Shown: piece by piece, positions 1 to 7,345 of the stretch | Position numbering within the stretch: the first letter of the stretch is position 1 | Layout of the letters: each line of letters starts with the position of its first letter | DNA from: Betaproteobacteria bacterium | GTDB lineage: Bacteria > Pseudomonadota > Gammaproteobacteria > Burkholderiales > Burkholderiaceae | Assembly (NCBI GenBank): GCA_013205155.1 | Contig: JABMMT010000275.1 | Span: 1 to 23,188 of the forward strand | Length of the DNA: 23,188 bases | Direction of reading: 5' to 3' | The notes under the pieces: model-generated | The model's input: only the letters and a program-made list of their open reading frames with translations | What the model was told of the DNA's origin: nothing | Databases searched by the model: none | Position numbers and translations under genes: made by a program

Positions 1-102
1 GAAATTATGCGCACTCAAATGGTTCGCAATATGAAGTTACTTGGAGTTAATTCACTTGGTGAGTTAACGCCAAAGCACATTCGCTTCTTGAATCGCAGTT
101 AA
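1..102 (+). CDS. C-terminal end of an FMN-dependent alpha-hydroxyacid dehydrogenase (partial)
   Basis: Frame 1 is open from the first base to a TAA stop and encodes 33 residues. The segment RNMKLLGVNSLGEL followed by TPKHIRFLNRS resembles the extreme C-terminus of the LldD/glycolate-oxidase family, where a short helix with an MxLLGV-x-SLxEL pattern follows the FMN barrel. The catalytic part lies outside the window, so L-lactate dehydrogenase and MftD-like proteins cannot be told apart. The gene lies outside the tRNA-derived repeat at 166 and is therefore probably chromosomal backbone, not island. The assignment rests on remembered C-terminal similarity only. Confidence 0.5.
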   Translation, partial: EIMRTQMVRNMKLLGVNSLGELTPKHIRFLNRS

Positions 103-213
103 AGGTTCTTTAACACTATTGCGTTACGGGGCCGAAGATCAACTGGACAATCTCGTGAAATCTTACTGGTGGCGGGTGAAGGATTTGAACCTTCGAAGAC
201 AGACCCAAAGTCG
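103..213. other. Left island junction, no gene
   Basis: These 111 bp separate the stop of the hydroxyacid dehydrogenase from the stop of the convergent SDR. The right half carries the tRNA-Tyr 3'-end copy. I see no terminator-like hairpin with a T-run and no open frame of note, so the two convergent units have no recognisable terminator between them. Confidence 0.6.
166..206 (-). repeat. Left direct repeat: 3'-end copy of tRNA-Tyr (putative att site)
   Basis: Bases 166-198 match 23132-23164 exactly (33 bp). With two mismatches the match continues to 206. Read on the minus strand it contains the complete T arm (GAAGG, TTCAAAT loop, CCTTC), the acceptor 3' strand ACCCGCC, discriminator A and an encoded CCA. 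The anticodon arm and 5' half are absent, so this is not a functional tRNA. A tRNA 3' end duplicated at the far side of an insert is the usual trace of tyrosine-recombinase integration. Confidence 0.8.
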
Positions 214-1023
214 CTAAAACTTCTTGATATTCCTAAACCCGCCATCGACAATAATGTCAGTACCAGTCACATAGGACGAATGGTCGCTAACTAAGTAGTG
301 AACTACCTCTGCCACCTCTTCTGAAGTCCCAATCTTTCCAATGACATTTGCTGCTTCAACACTTCGCAAAAACTCAGCCGCCTGCTCTGTATTCATTCCA
401 GTTAGATCTCGCCTCAGCATGGGCGTGTCAATTGTTCCAGGAGAAACAGTATTCACTCGAATATTGTTTTTACCTACTTCCAAAACCAATGTACGGGCCA
501 CAGAATTCAGAGCTGCTTTTTGTGAAGCATAAACAACACATCCCTTCAAACTTAATTCTGCTTGAACAGATGAAACGAAAACTATTTTTCCTCCACCATT
601 TTGCTTCATATGTTTGATTGCCTCTTGAGCACAATAGATTGAACCTATAAAATTTACATCAATCAATCTTCGCATTTCTGCATCAGACATTTCTAGAAAA
701 TCAACATATAAACCAATACCAGCTGCAGTCACTAGTATGGAGCATCTACCAAACTCTTTGTTCATTTTTTCAAAGGATTCAACAACATTGCTTTGACTTG
801 CAATGTCACACTTATCAGCCCATATTTCTAAATTTGATTTCTTTGCTAATTCCTTTAAATCAACTAAACCTTGATTGCTTGTATCAACACCCCATACCCG
901 TGCACCGGACTTTGCCAAATCTAGTGCAATAGCTTTTCCCATTCCTGAAGCAGCACCTGTAACAAAGGCTACCTGGCCCTGTAATTCGCCTAATATGACA
1001 TGGGTTGACTTTTGATTTGACAT
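214..1023 (-). CDS. Short-chain dehydrogenase/reductase (last gene of transporter operon)
   Basis: A classical SDR of 269 aa, a typical length. The cofactor motif TGAASGMG is at residues 22-29. An acidic residue ends the second strand (VWGVDTS), which favours NAD+. The usual NNAG is TAAG here. Serine and YASQK form the catalytic Ser-Tyr-Lys set near residues 150-171, and a PGTIDTP segment follows. It ends six consecutive minus-strand genes that begin with a solute-binding protein, and it sits 44 bp after an SMP-30 lactonase. That context fits a sugar or sugar-alcohol 1-dehydrogenase making the lactone those enzymes open, although the sequence alone cannot exclude another alcohol substrate. 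The ATG has only a weak ribosome-binding site. Confidence 0.85.
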   Translation of the reverse strand: MSNQKSTHVILGELQGQVAFVTGAASGMGKAIALDLAKSGARVWGVDTSNQGLVDLKELAKKSNLEIWADKCDIASQSNVVESFEKMNKEFGRCSILVTAAGIGLYVDFLEMSDAEMRRLIDVNFIGSIYCAQEAIKHMKQNGGGKIVFVSSVQAELSLKGCVVYASQKAALNSVARTLVLEVGKNNIRVNTVSPGTIDTPMLRRDLTGMNTEQAAEFLRSVEAANVIGKIGTSEEVAEVVHYLVSDHSSYVTGTDIIVDGGFRNIKKF

Positions 1024-1067
1024 AATCCGATGCTATTACAAATCAAAGTTTAAGCAATACCCATAGC

Positions 1068-1913
1068 TTAATAAATTAGTAACTCTATTCCTTTCAAATC
1101 AGTTTCAATCCGAGCAACATCCCATCTTCCAAAGTTTGGCCAAATTAACAAATTCCTATCTGGGCCAGCTAAAACTGTATTAGTAGGTGCCGCCAAATAA
1201 GTGCCTTCTCTATCTTCTGCCAATACGGATAGTCCTGCCTTGTCCCATAAATAGATCACATCTGGGCGATAGCAACTAATAACCAGAGCACCGGATGTAG
1301 TGACCGTAACCCCATCTGGAACTGCATCCATCTGAAGTAGGATTTTTGTATCTCCGGCAGAATAATCTTTGTTAATCGCAATGCTACTCAATTTACCTGG
1401 CGTACTTTCTACAACATATAGAAACTGCCCATCTTCACTTAATGCCATTCCATTAGTAAAATCTGGGCATCCTTGTGACCAGATGCTAGATTTTCCATTA
1501 GTGTCAACTCGAATAATTTTACCTTCTGACTCTTTCCAGCCACCTGAATCTGAAAAAACATATGAGCCATCTGTCAAGAAACAACCCCAATTAGGAAGAT
1601 TTAGTGGAGCTCCACCAACTGAATCACAGAATACTTCCCAAGTGTTGCTCTCTAAATTAACTTCCCAAACTGTTTTGGCAGCAGCATCACATACAATCAA
1701 ATTCCCATTACTACGAATTGATAAGCCCAACAAAATACCTGACGCAGCGCTCTGGGCAACAACATCTAATTTGCCATCGAGTGTTAGGCAATAAATTTTG
1801 CCAGATTCACTACCAAGATAGATTTCACCCTTAAGCCCAACGCAAAGTCCTTCAGAGTGATCAATTCCAGATGCTAATATTTTTATATCACTATGTTTGT
1901 ATTTCACTGTCAT
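1068..1913 (-). CDS. SMP-30/gluconolactonase-family protein A
   Basis: A 281-aa beta-propeller hydrolase of the SMP-30/gluconolaconase/LRE family, close to the usual 290-300 aa. Visible family signatures are HSEGL near residue 19 (metal-binding Glu), a PNWGCF segment that corresponds to the PND region, TNGMALSEDG in the middle, and PDGV near residue 200 (metal-binding Asp). No signal peptide is seen, so it should be cytosolic. It starts 2 bp after the stop of SMP-30 protein B, which implies translational coupling. The likely role is hydrolysis of a sugar lactone to the acid. The two tandem copies are quite different from each other, so they may open different lactones or anomers, or one may serve another step. 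Confidence 0.82.
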   Translation of the reverse strand: MTVKYKHSDIKILASGIDHSEGLCVGLKGEIYLGSESGKIYCLTLDGKLDVVAQSAASGILLGLSIRSNGNLIVCDAAAKTVWEVNLESNTWEVFCDSVGGAPLNLPNWGCFLTDGSYVFSDSGGWKESEGKIIRVDTNGKSSIWSQGCPDFTNGMALSEDGQFLYVVESTPGKLSSIAINKDYSAGDTKILLQMDAVPDGVTVTTSGALVISCYRPDVIYLWDKAGLSVLAEDREGTYLAAPTNTVLAGPDRNLLIWPNFGRWDVARIETDLKGIELLIY

Positions 1914-1915
1914 AG

Positions 1916-2806
1916 TTAATATCTAATCGATCCGGGCCAAGTACCTAAGCCATCTGTTACATTTTTTAGTAACCATAATTGACCGCCCATGCTGGGGTCC
2001 GAAGAATCAGCCAATACCCCTGCATCGGTCAAGTAAAGATCTGAACCAGAAAATACACAATTTGTTGGAATGATGCCTATTCTCAAAAATTGATCGTAAC
2101 TACCATCTTTATTCACAACATCAATTCCACCACCATTTACAGTAGTTACAAACAAGCGGCCATCTGCTGCAACTGCCAACCCGTCAGCAACAGGTTTCTC
2201 ACCAGGTAATTTGCAAATATCAGTAATTTTTAAGGTATCAGGATTTAGTCGACGAACCATACCTGTGTATGACTCTGCCCATACAACACTTCCATCGGCC
2301 TCAATAGCAATGCCATTCGGGAAAGTTGGTGGTGAAAGCTCAGCTAATAGTCTGCCTGACCCGTCAGGAGAAAGCTCAAACAAATAGGAAGGCTGAGGGT
2401 CATTGGGTCGATAAGTTCCCGGATCAGTAAAATAAAGTTTTCCATTATTTCCAAAAACTAAATCATTTGGGCCATTGAATCTAATGCCTTCAATTTCAGA
2501 ACAAATTATTTGGGCATTAGATCCTTCCTTTTCAATGACTTGAATAGATGGCGTAACCATCTCCTCTGCACGCCAAGGCCCAGTTGTTCCCCCATTTTGA
2601 CAGACATACATCGCACCCCCTTTTCCAACAACACAACTATTCGGACCGCCAGCAGTGTATGAATATCTTGAAACACCTTTACCGCGCTCCCAAACACTTA
2701 CTTGGCTGCGATATGTCTCAACAAAGCAGACTCGCCCATCGGATAAGACTGCTGGGCCCTCTGCCCAACCTAAACCTTCAGCGAGAAGTTCTGGTTCTTT
2801 ATTCAT
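1916..2806 (-). CDS. SMP-30/gluconolactonase-family protein B
   Basis: A 296-aa lactonase-family beta-propeller with the complete signature set: WAEGP at residues 14-18 (Glu metal ligand), FNGPNDL near residue 110 (Asn ligand), FPNGIA near residue 165 (Asn ligand) and VADGLAV near residue 207 (Asp ligand). This protein is the more canonical of the tandem pair. A strong ribosome-binding site (AAGGAGG, about 7 nt before ATG) fixes the start. It follows the second permease by 12 bp. The family hydrolyses sugar lactones using Ca2+ or Zn2+. With an SDR in the same operon and dehydratases in the same regulon, the inferred step is lactone to aldonic acid. The specific sugar is unknown. Confidence 0.88.
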   Translation of the reverse strand: MNKEPELLAEGLGWAEGPAVLSDGRVCFVETYRSQVSVWERGKGVSRYSYTAGGPNSCVVGKGGAMYVCQNGGTTGPWRAEEMVTPSIQVIEKEGSNAQIICSEIEGIRFNGPNDLVFGNNGKLYFTDPGTYRPNDPQPSYLFELSPDGSGRLLAELSPPTFPNGIAIEADGSVVWAESYTGMVRRLNPDTLKITDICKLPGEKPVADGLAVAADGRLFVTTVNGGGIDVVNKDGSYDQFLRIGIIPTNCVFSGSDLYLTDAGVLADSSDPSMGGQLWLLKNVTDGLGTWPGSIRY

Positions 2807-2818
2807 TTATTTTCCTCC

Positions 2819-3658
2819 TTATTTAACTGCACCTGCAGTGATGCCTTGAACGATATGTTTCTGTATTGCCATTGATCCAATGAGCAGAGGAATTAACGTG
2901 ACCACCCCAACTGTAGCGGCAACATTCCAATCAATTGGTCTTTGCGCACTAATTAGACCCGCATCTGCAATCGGAACTGTCTTCAATGATTCTGAGTCAA
3001 TTAGATACATTCCAATCAAAAATTCATTCCAGATGAAGATTGCTGCAAAAATTCCAGCAACAACTATTCCTGGTCGGACAAGTGGGATTAGGACTTGCAA
3101 TAAAGTTCGCCATTTACTTGCCCCATCAATCTCCGCTGCTTCATCAATCTCAGTTGGGATTTCATCAAAGAAACCAATAAGGATCCAAATGACTAGTGGA
3201 AGCGAAAAAGCCACATAGGGAATGATTAAACCAATTCGAGTATTAGCCACATGCAAGAAGCGCATGCTTAATAAAATTGGGATTGCCACAGCAACTGGGG
3301 GCATGAAACGTAAGCTTAATATTGTGCTCGCAATACGCTCTGATCCTTTGATTTTCAAACGAGAGAGTGCGTATGCAGCTGGTGTACCTATGATTAAAGA
3401 GATAATCACAACTATTGAAGTGATTATCAATGTATTTAATGTGCTTGAAATATAACTTCTATCAAAAAGCACTTCCTTATAATTTTCGACAACCACCGCC
3501 CATTCAATTTTGAGGGAGGGAGGAACATCTCCAATATCTATTCTTCGTTTGGTTGAGAGTAGAAAAAGATAGGCAATGGGAAAGATTCCAACTAAGGCAA
3601 TTATCATTAAGGTCAAGTACGAGACAGATCTCTTCAATAGTCTAGGCAAAATTGACAT
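2819..3658 (-). CDS. ABC sugar transporter permease, MalG type (CUT1)
   Basis: A 279-aa integral membrane protein with about six hydrophobic segments. The N-terminal helix begins near residue 12. The EAA loop that docks the ATPase reads EIDEAAEIDGASKWRTLLQV followed by IPLVRPG, the classical permease EAA...G motif, near residues 166-195. Length and helix arrangement fit the MalG-type partner of a carbohydrate uptake system. Its ATG directly follows the TAA of the first permease with no spacer. It pairs with the 3659-4498 permease to form the channel. The ATP-hydrolysing subunit is not encoded here. Confidence 0.93.
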   Translation of the reverse strand: MSILPRLLKRSVSYLTLMIIALVGIFPIAYLFLLSTKRRIDIGDVPPSLKIEWAVVVENYKEVLFDRSYISSTLNTLIITSIVVIISLIIGTPAAYALSRLKIKGSERIASTILSLRFMPPVAVAIPILLSMRFLHVANTRIGLIIPYVAFSLPLVIWILIGFFDEIPTEIDEAAEIDGASKWRTLLQVLIPLVRPGIVVAGIFAAIFIWNEFLIGMYLIDSESLKTVPIADAGLISAQRPIDWNVAATVGVVTLIPLLIGSMAIQKHIVQGITAGAVK

Positions 3659-4498
3659 TTAATGTGTTCTCCTCACTGGAAGCCATTTGAGTAAAATTGC
3701 AAATCCGATTGTGGCCATAATGACCATGATGTAGGAGAGAGCAGAGGAAAATCCGTACCTGTAATAAACAAAACCATTTTCGAATGAATAGAAGCTGAGA
3801 GTAGTAGTGGAACGTCCTGGCCCACCAAAAGTAAGTCCATAAACTAAATCGAAAGTTCTAAATGAGTCAATTCCTCTAAATATTGCGGCAAAGACAACTG
3901 CCGATGCAACAAGAGGCAGGGTTATGTATCTAATAATTCTTAGCGGTGATGCACCGTCAACTCTTGCAGACTCAAATACTTCTATTGGAAGTGCCTGATA
4001 CCTAGCAAATACAACTACAAAAATGAATGGTGTCCACTGCCAAACATCAACAAATATCAGGGTCCAGAGTGTCCATTTAGGATCAGCTAGCCAAATTGGA
4101 GGATTATCAATCCCTATCAACCCAATAAACCAATTGAAGAGACCCCATTGAGGGTTAAGGAGTGCTCTCCACATCAATCCCACCACGACAGGATTCAAAA
4201 TCATTGGTGTAATCAGAATTGCTCTCACAAATTTTGAGCCCTTGAGTTTTTGGCCAAAAAAAATCGCTAAGGAAACTCCAACAATAACTTCAACTATTAG
4301 TGCCACCCCGACCATAACGGCCGTAACCACAGTGGCGTTCCAAAAAGTTTTGTCTGTAAGTATCTCCTCGTAGTTTCCAAGGCCCAAGTAGTTCCATTTT
4401 CCGGCAACACGATCAAATTCATAAAATGATATTCCAAGGCTATAAAGCAAAGGGAAAACTGAAAAAAGCCCAAGATAAATAATTGCTGGACCAATCAA
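3659..4498 (-). CDS. ABC sugar transporter permease, MalF type (CUT1); start uncertain
   Basis: A 279-aa membrane protein as framed here, with six hydrophobic segments and a conserved EAA-type loop (ESARVDGASPLRIIRY followed by ITLPL) near residues 184-205. It is the MalF-type half of the permease pair. The TTG at 4498 has no ribosome-binding site and lies at the very edge of the first membrane helix. The frame stays open upstream to a stop at 4558-4556 and encodes a basic, plausible cytosolic tail ending SRHETKTLIGP. The only well-placed Shine-Dalgarno (GAGGG, 4557-4553) serves an ATT codon at 4543-4541. The true protein is therefore probably about 15 residues longer and starts at a rare codon. 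Family assignment is firm; the start is not. Confidence 0.9.
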   Translation of the reverse strand: MIGPAIIYLGLFSVFPLLYSLGISFYEFDRVAGKWNYLGLGNYEEILTDKTFWNATVVTAVMVGVALIVEVIVGVSLAIFFGQKLKGSKFVRAILITPMILNPVVVGLMWRALLNPQWGLFNWFIGLIGIDNPPIWLADPKWTLWTLIFVDVWQWTPFIFVVVFARYQALPIEVFESARVDGASPLRIIRYITLPLVASAVVFAAIFRGIDSFRTFDLVYGLTFGGPGRSTTTLSFYSFENGFVYYRYGFSSALSYIMVIMATIGFAILLKWLPVRRTH

Positions 4499-4574
4499 AG
4501 TTTTAGTTTCATGCCTTGAAAGGAAGCTTTTTGAATTTGAAATTTTAGTTATCCCTCAGTCTTGAGTTACAAGT

Positions 4575-4613
4575 AGTTGACGGGCTCTCCAATTTATGGC
4601 GAACCCGTCAACT
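4575..4613 (-). promoter_or_regulatory. Intergenic stem-loop between binding protein and permease
   Basis: A perfect 10-bp inverted repeat (AGTTGACGGG at 4575-4584, CCCGTCAACT at 4604-4613) encloses a 19-nt loop, 11 nt downstream of the binding-protein stop codon. No T-run follows on the transcribed strand, so it is not a standard terminator. Hairpins at this position in ABC operons often protect the upstream message, giving much more binding protein than permease. That role is inferred from position. The half-sites resemble the LacI half-site but are inside-out and too far apart for the 14-bp operator. Confidence 0.7.
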
Positions 4614-4624
4614 GTCCTAGTTCT

Positions 4625-6049
4625 TTAGGCTAGATGTCCAGCGCGCTTTAGGATTTTCTCCCATGAGGCTTGGGCGTTAGCACATGCCTGCTTAGCTGTT
4701 TGACTACCAACGATGGCCAAATTGAATTCGCGAGCCGCTTCACCAACTAATTCGAAGCATTCAGGAATTAACGCAACATCGAGCATTTTTGCATTTTCCA
4801 TGGCCTGTCCCGCCACTTTCAAATATGGATACTTCTTGTTTAGTGCCGCATCAACGTAAGTACCACGTCGATTTGGATCTGTTTGGTAGTTATCGAATTG
4901 ATACTTATCAAATGCTGCACTGGTGATGTACTGCAGTACCATCCAAGCTGCGTCCTTGCGCTTCTGTGGAAGGTTCATTGGGATACCAAGTCCCCAACCT
5001 CCGCGAATAGGGCGACCAGAAGTATTGGCATCGCCTGGAATCTGTACAGCACCAATCTTTGATGCCACCTTTGACGTTGCAGGGTTGAATGCAGAACCTG
5101 CAATTGTTGACCAGCAAAGCATTAGTGCTACATCACCGCGGGAGAAAGCATCAACTGACTCAGTAAATCCAAATGAGCCAACACCCTTAGGTGAAACTTC
5201 AGCACAATCAATCATGTGTTGAATTGCACGAACTGCAGTTGCACCGGTCAAATTTGGCCTGTAATTCTTTGCCCCTGGAGTTCCAGACATAAGCTTTCCA
5301 CCCATTGATGCAAAGCGCGCATACCAGTCAACCAAAATAAGTGAGACATCATTTGCTGCAATCATGGTTGTACCTGCAATTTTGCCTGTATTTAATTTAC
5401 GCGCTGCGTCAATATAGTCGTCCCAGTTTTTAGGAACGGGTATTCCTGCAGCTGATAACAAGTCTTTACGGTAAAACATAATTACGGAACCAGAGTGTAT
5501 TCCAGGAATTAGGTAGACATCTTTACCACCAAATTTATTATTAGCTACATCATAGCGACTTGTATAATCGAGTTGGCCTGCAGGAAAATCTGCTGGATAA
5601 TTGTAATTTGATGCTGTTAATTCTTTATTAGCAAGATAGCCATTCAGTTTTGTAAATAGCCCTCCACCAACAACTCCTGAGACTGTGAAGCCTAAGTTAT
5701 CAATGATGTCATATTCTGAAGTTGGTGCACGGAGAACAGATTGAATTTTTTCTAGCTCCGCTCCAAGTGCTAATGCAGTAACTTCAACTTTTATGCCATG
5801 AGTCTTTTGAATATAAGAGATCTTATCTTTAATGCCTTCTTGATCTCTTTCACCATCCACTAATAGAATTTTTACAGTAGCACCTGCAAATTTCTTAGGG
5901 TTGTATGCAGCAGCAGATGCTGATTCAGTCATACCCACAGAACTTGCGCCTGCGATAGCTGCTGCAGTTGCTCCAACTTTAAGGAAATCTCTACGATTGA
6001 CGCCATTGTCACTGGAGTCAGTGGCATTTACTCCGACTTTATCCTTCAT
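4625..6049 (-). CDS. ABC transporter carbohydrate-binding protein, Tat-exported
   Basis: A 474-aa family 1 extracellular solute-binding protein. The N-terminus carries a twin-arginine signal: NRRDFLK at residues 18-24, a hydrophobic Ala/Gly-rich stretch, and an AxA-type site around SASA. There is no lipobox cysteine, so the protein is not an obvious lipoprotein. The mature part has a beta-strand start (ATVKILLVDGE), the segment MFYRKDLLSAAGIPVPKNWD common in sugar-binding proteins, and an RGGWGLGIP segment near residue 350. ATG at 6049 has AGGAGAG about 6 nt upstream. It is the first gene of a six-gene operon under a LacI-type operator. The ligand is inferred to be a mono- or oligosaccharide from the CUT1 permeases and downstream lactonases. 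Confidence 0.92.
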   Translation of the reverse strand: MKDKVGVNATDSSDNGVNRRDFLKVGATAAAIAGASSVGMTESASAAAYNPKKFAGATVKILLVDGERDQEGIKDKISYIQKTHGIKVEVTALALGAELEKIQSVLRAPTSEYDIIDNLGFTVSGVVGGGLFTKLNGYLANKELTASNYNYPADFPAGQLDYTSRYDVANNKFGGKDVYLIPGIHSGSVIMFYRKDLLSAAGIPVPKNWDDYIDAARKLNTGKIAGTTMIAANDVSLILVDWYARFASMGGKLMSGTPGAKNYRPNLTGATAVRAIQHMIDCAEVSPKGVGSFGFTESVDAFSRGDVALMLCWSTIAGSAFNPATSKVASKIGAVQIPGDANTSGRPIRGGWGLGIPMNLPQKRKDAAWMVLQYITSAAFDKYQFDNYQTDPNRRGTYVDAALNKKYPYLKVAGQAMENAKMLDVALIPECFELVGEAAREFNLAIVGSQTAKQACANAQASWEKILKRAGHLA

Positions 6050-6134
6050 TTTCTCTCCTATGTCTGAGGTTAATTTGTGTAATCACTTGACCGGCCAATC
6101 CCTGGGGCGAAACTGACTAGCTTGTAGTAATTGC

Positions 6135-6163
6135 AAATTAGACCTACGGAGGAGGCAAGTCAA
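6135..6163 (-). promoter_or_regulatory. Promoter of the transporter/lactonase operon
   Basis: On the minus strand, TTGACT (6163-6158) and TAATTT (6140-6135) are separated by exactly 17 bp, a good sigma-70-type arrangement with an actinobacterial TANNNT -10. The -35 is the right half of the operator, so repressor binding would block it. The predicted start near 6130 gives a leader of about 80 nt. Confidence 0.75.
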
Positions 6164-6172
6164 GCGTTTGAC
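6159..6172. promoter_or_regulatory. LacI-type operator, transporter operon
   Basis: GTCAAGCGTTTGAC is a 14-bp palindrome with the central CG typical of LacI-family sites. Only one symmetric pair is mismatched, and the symmetry extends by one A/T pair on each side. It shares GTCAA-N-CG-N-TTGAC with the sites at 10977 and 13930. It overlaps the -35 box, as expected for repression. Confidence 0.78.
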
Positions 6173-6202
6173 TAAGCCAATTAAGCTCCTATGCGTACAT
6201 AT

Positions 6203-7342
6203 TTACTTCAGGCATACGGCAGGAATGTCGGCCAGGGCGCCGAGCTCATCTGAGACCTGCTGCTTTCTTATCCATTCGTAATCTACTAATTTGCCCAGGC
6301 CTACGGTGGTCGTAAGAGGCTTCATCATCCCATTTTCAATAACCGGTTGTTCAAGACCATCATCCATCGGGTGCACACCCGTACCAGGGATTCCCCACTC
6401 AATCGGTACATCTTTAAAACCAAAAATAGGAAGAAGACGTGAGTGCAAATGTGGAAACATGTGTGGTGAAACTCTAACTTGTGCATCACGCGCGCGTTCC
6501 AGTGATTTCTTTAATCCAGTCACTCCTCCGTTTGTGGTGGCATCGACTCTAATGATGTCAACGGCCTTCGCAACAAGTAGCGCTTCTGGATGATAAGAGC
6601 CTCCTTGCTCATCACCCATAGCAACGGGAGTATTCGAACCTGCTCTGACTCTAGCTACCATTCCTGCATCACCTGGTGGGACCACATCTTCTATCCAACC
6701 AAGCTTTAAATCTCTAATTCGCTTCTCAAAATCAAGTACAGCGTCACTTGTTCTTAAAACCATATTAATATCAAAGCCAACCCAATCGTTTGGCGCGGCT
6801 GATCGTGCGGCCCTAAGGCGCGATTCAGAAAGTTCTAAGTCTGGAGAAATTGGAATCTTAAATCTATTCCAACCTCGTTTTTGTAAAGCTTTAATTTGTT
6901 CGACCAGATCTACGGGTTGCATCGTAGGTGGATATCCAACTATTGCGGTTGCGGGTAAATCGCAGAGTTCACCACCAAGTAATTCCTGAAACGATTTGTT
7001 TGTAAATCTAGCTAACGCATCCCAGCAAGCGATATCAACTAAAGAAAGTGCGCGCATTCCAATACCTGCCGCATGCACTGCATGATTTGTCCAAAGCGCC
7101 CCATAAAACAACTCACTTGGATCCAATAGTCCTCTACCAATATAACAAGGAGCAATTGAGCGATGGACAATGGCACTTATTGGTCCATCGCGTGTCAAGC
7201 CATATGCAAAGCCTGCAGTCCCATCTTCTAAATCCACCCGCACCAATGCAAATTCTCGATGGTCCATTATCCAATTGCCGTACACGATGGGCACCGGCAA
7301 AATGTGATTGATTGTTGCGACACTTACCTTCGTTATTTTCAT
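6203..7342 (-). CDS. Mandelate racemase/enolase-superfamily acid-sugar dehydratase, copy 1
   Basis: A 379-aa enolase-superfamily protein: an N-terminal capping domain and a modified TIM barrel. Counting from the ATG, metal ligands are D191, E218 and E245. The second-strand base is K162, and the His-Asp dyad is H294 with D267. The spacing matches mandelate racemase (K166, D195, E221, E247, D270, H297) within a few residues, so the active site looks intact. The first lysine of the usual KxK motif is arginine (R160-F-K162). Members of this subgroup mostly dehydrate aldonic or aldaric acids to 2-keto-3-deoxy acids. It is the last gene of the VOC-E1 operon, starts 3 bp after the SDR stop, and has a paralogue at 12769-13899. 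The substrate is not assigned. Confidence 0.88.
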   Translation of the reverse strand: MKITKVSVATINHILPVPIVYGNWIMDHREFALVRVDLEDGTAGFAYGLTRDGPISAIVHRSIAPCYIGRGLLDPSELFYGALWTNHAVHAAGIGMRALSLVDIACWDALARFTNKSFQELLGGELCDLPATAIVGYPPTMQPVDLVEQIKALQKRGWNRFKIPISPDLELSESRLRAARSAAPNDWVGFDINMVLRTSDAVLDFEKRIRDLKLGWIEDVVPPGDAGMVARVRAGSNTPVAMGDEQGGSYHPEALLVAKAVDIIRVDATTNGGVTGLKKSLERARDAQVRVSPHMFPHLHSRLLPIFGFKDVPIEWGIPGTGVHPMDDGLEQPVIENGMMKPLTTTVGLGKLVDYEWIRKQQVSDELGALADIPAVCLK

Positions 7343-7345
7343 ATA

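Larger units (their letters stand above)
6050..6202 (-). other. Intergenic region with the transporter-operon promoter
   Basis: These 153 bp hold the promoter, operator and a leader of about 80 nt for the binding-protein operon. There is also an imperfect 12-bp palindrome, TTGACCGGCCAA at 6087-6098, that lies inside the leader and does not match the island operator. No terminator hairpin is seen after the upstream dehydratase gene, which ends at 6203, so read-through into the transporter operon is possible. Confidence 0.55.

Noticed and set aside
166..206. A second tRNA-Tyr gene at the left edge
   Set aside because: Only the 3' 40 bases are present; there is no anticodon arm or 5' acceptor strand.
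4575..4613. Rho-independent terminator after the binding-protein gene
   Set aside because: The stem is strong but no T-run follows on the minus strand, and the permeases downstream have no promoter of their own that I can see.
6087..6098. TTGACCGGCCAA as a second operator of the transporter operon
   Set aside because: It is palindromic but differs in half-site order and spacing from the three matching sites, and it lies in the leader, not at the promoter.
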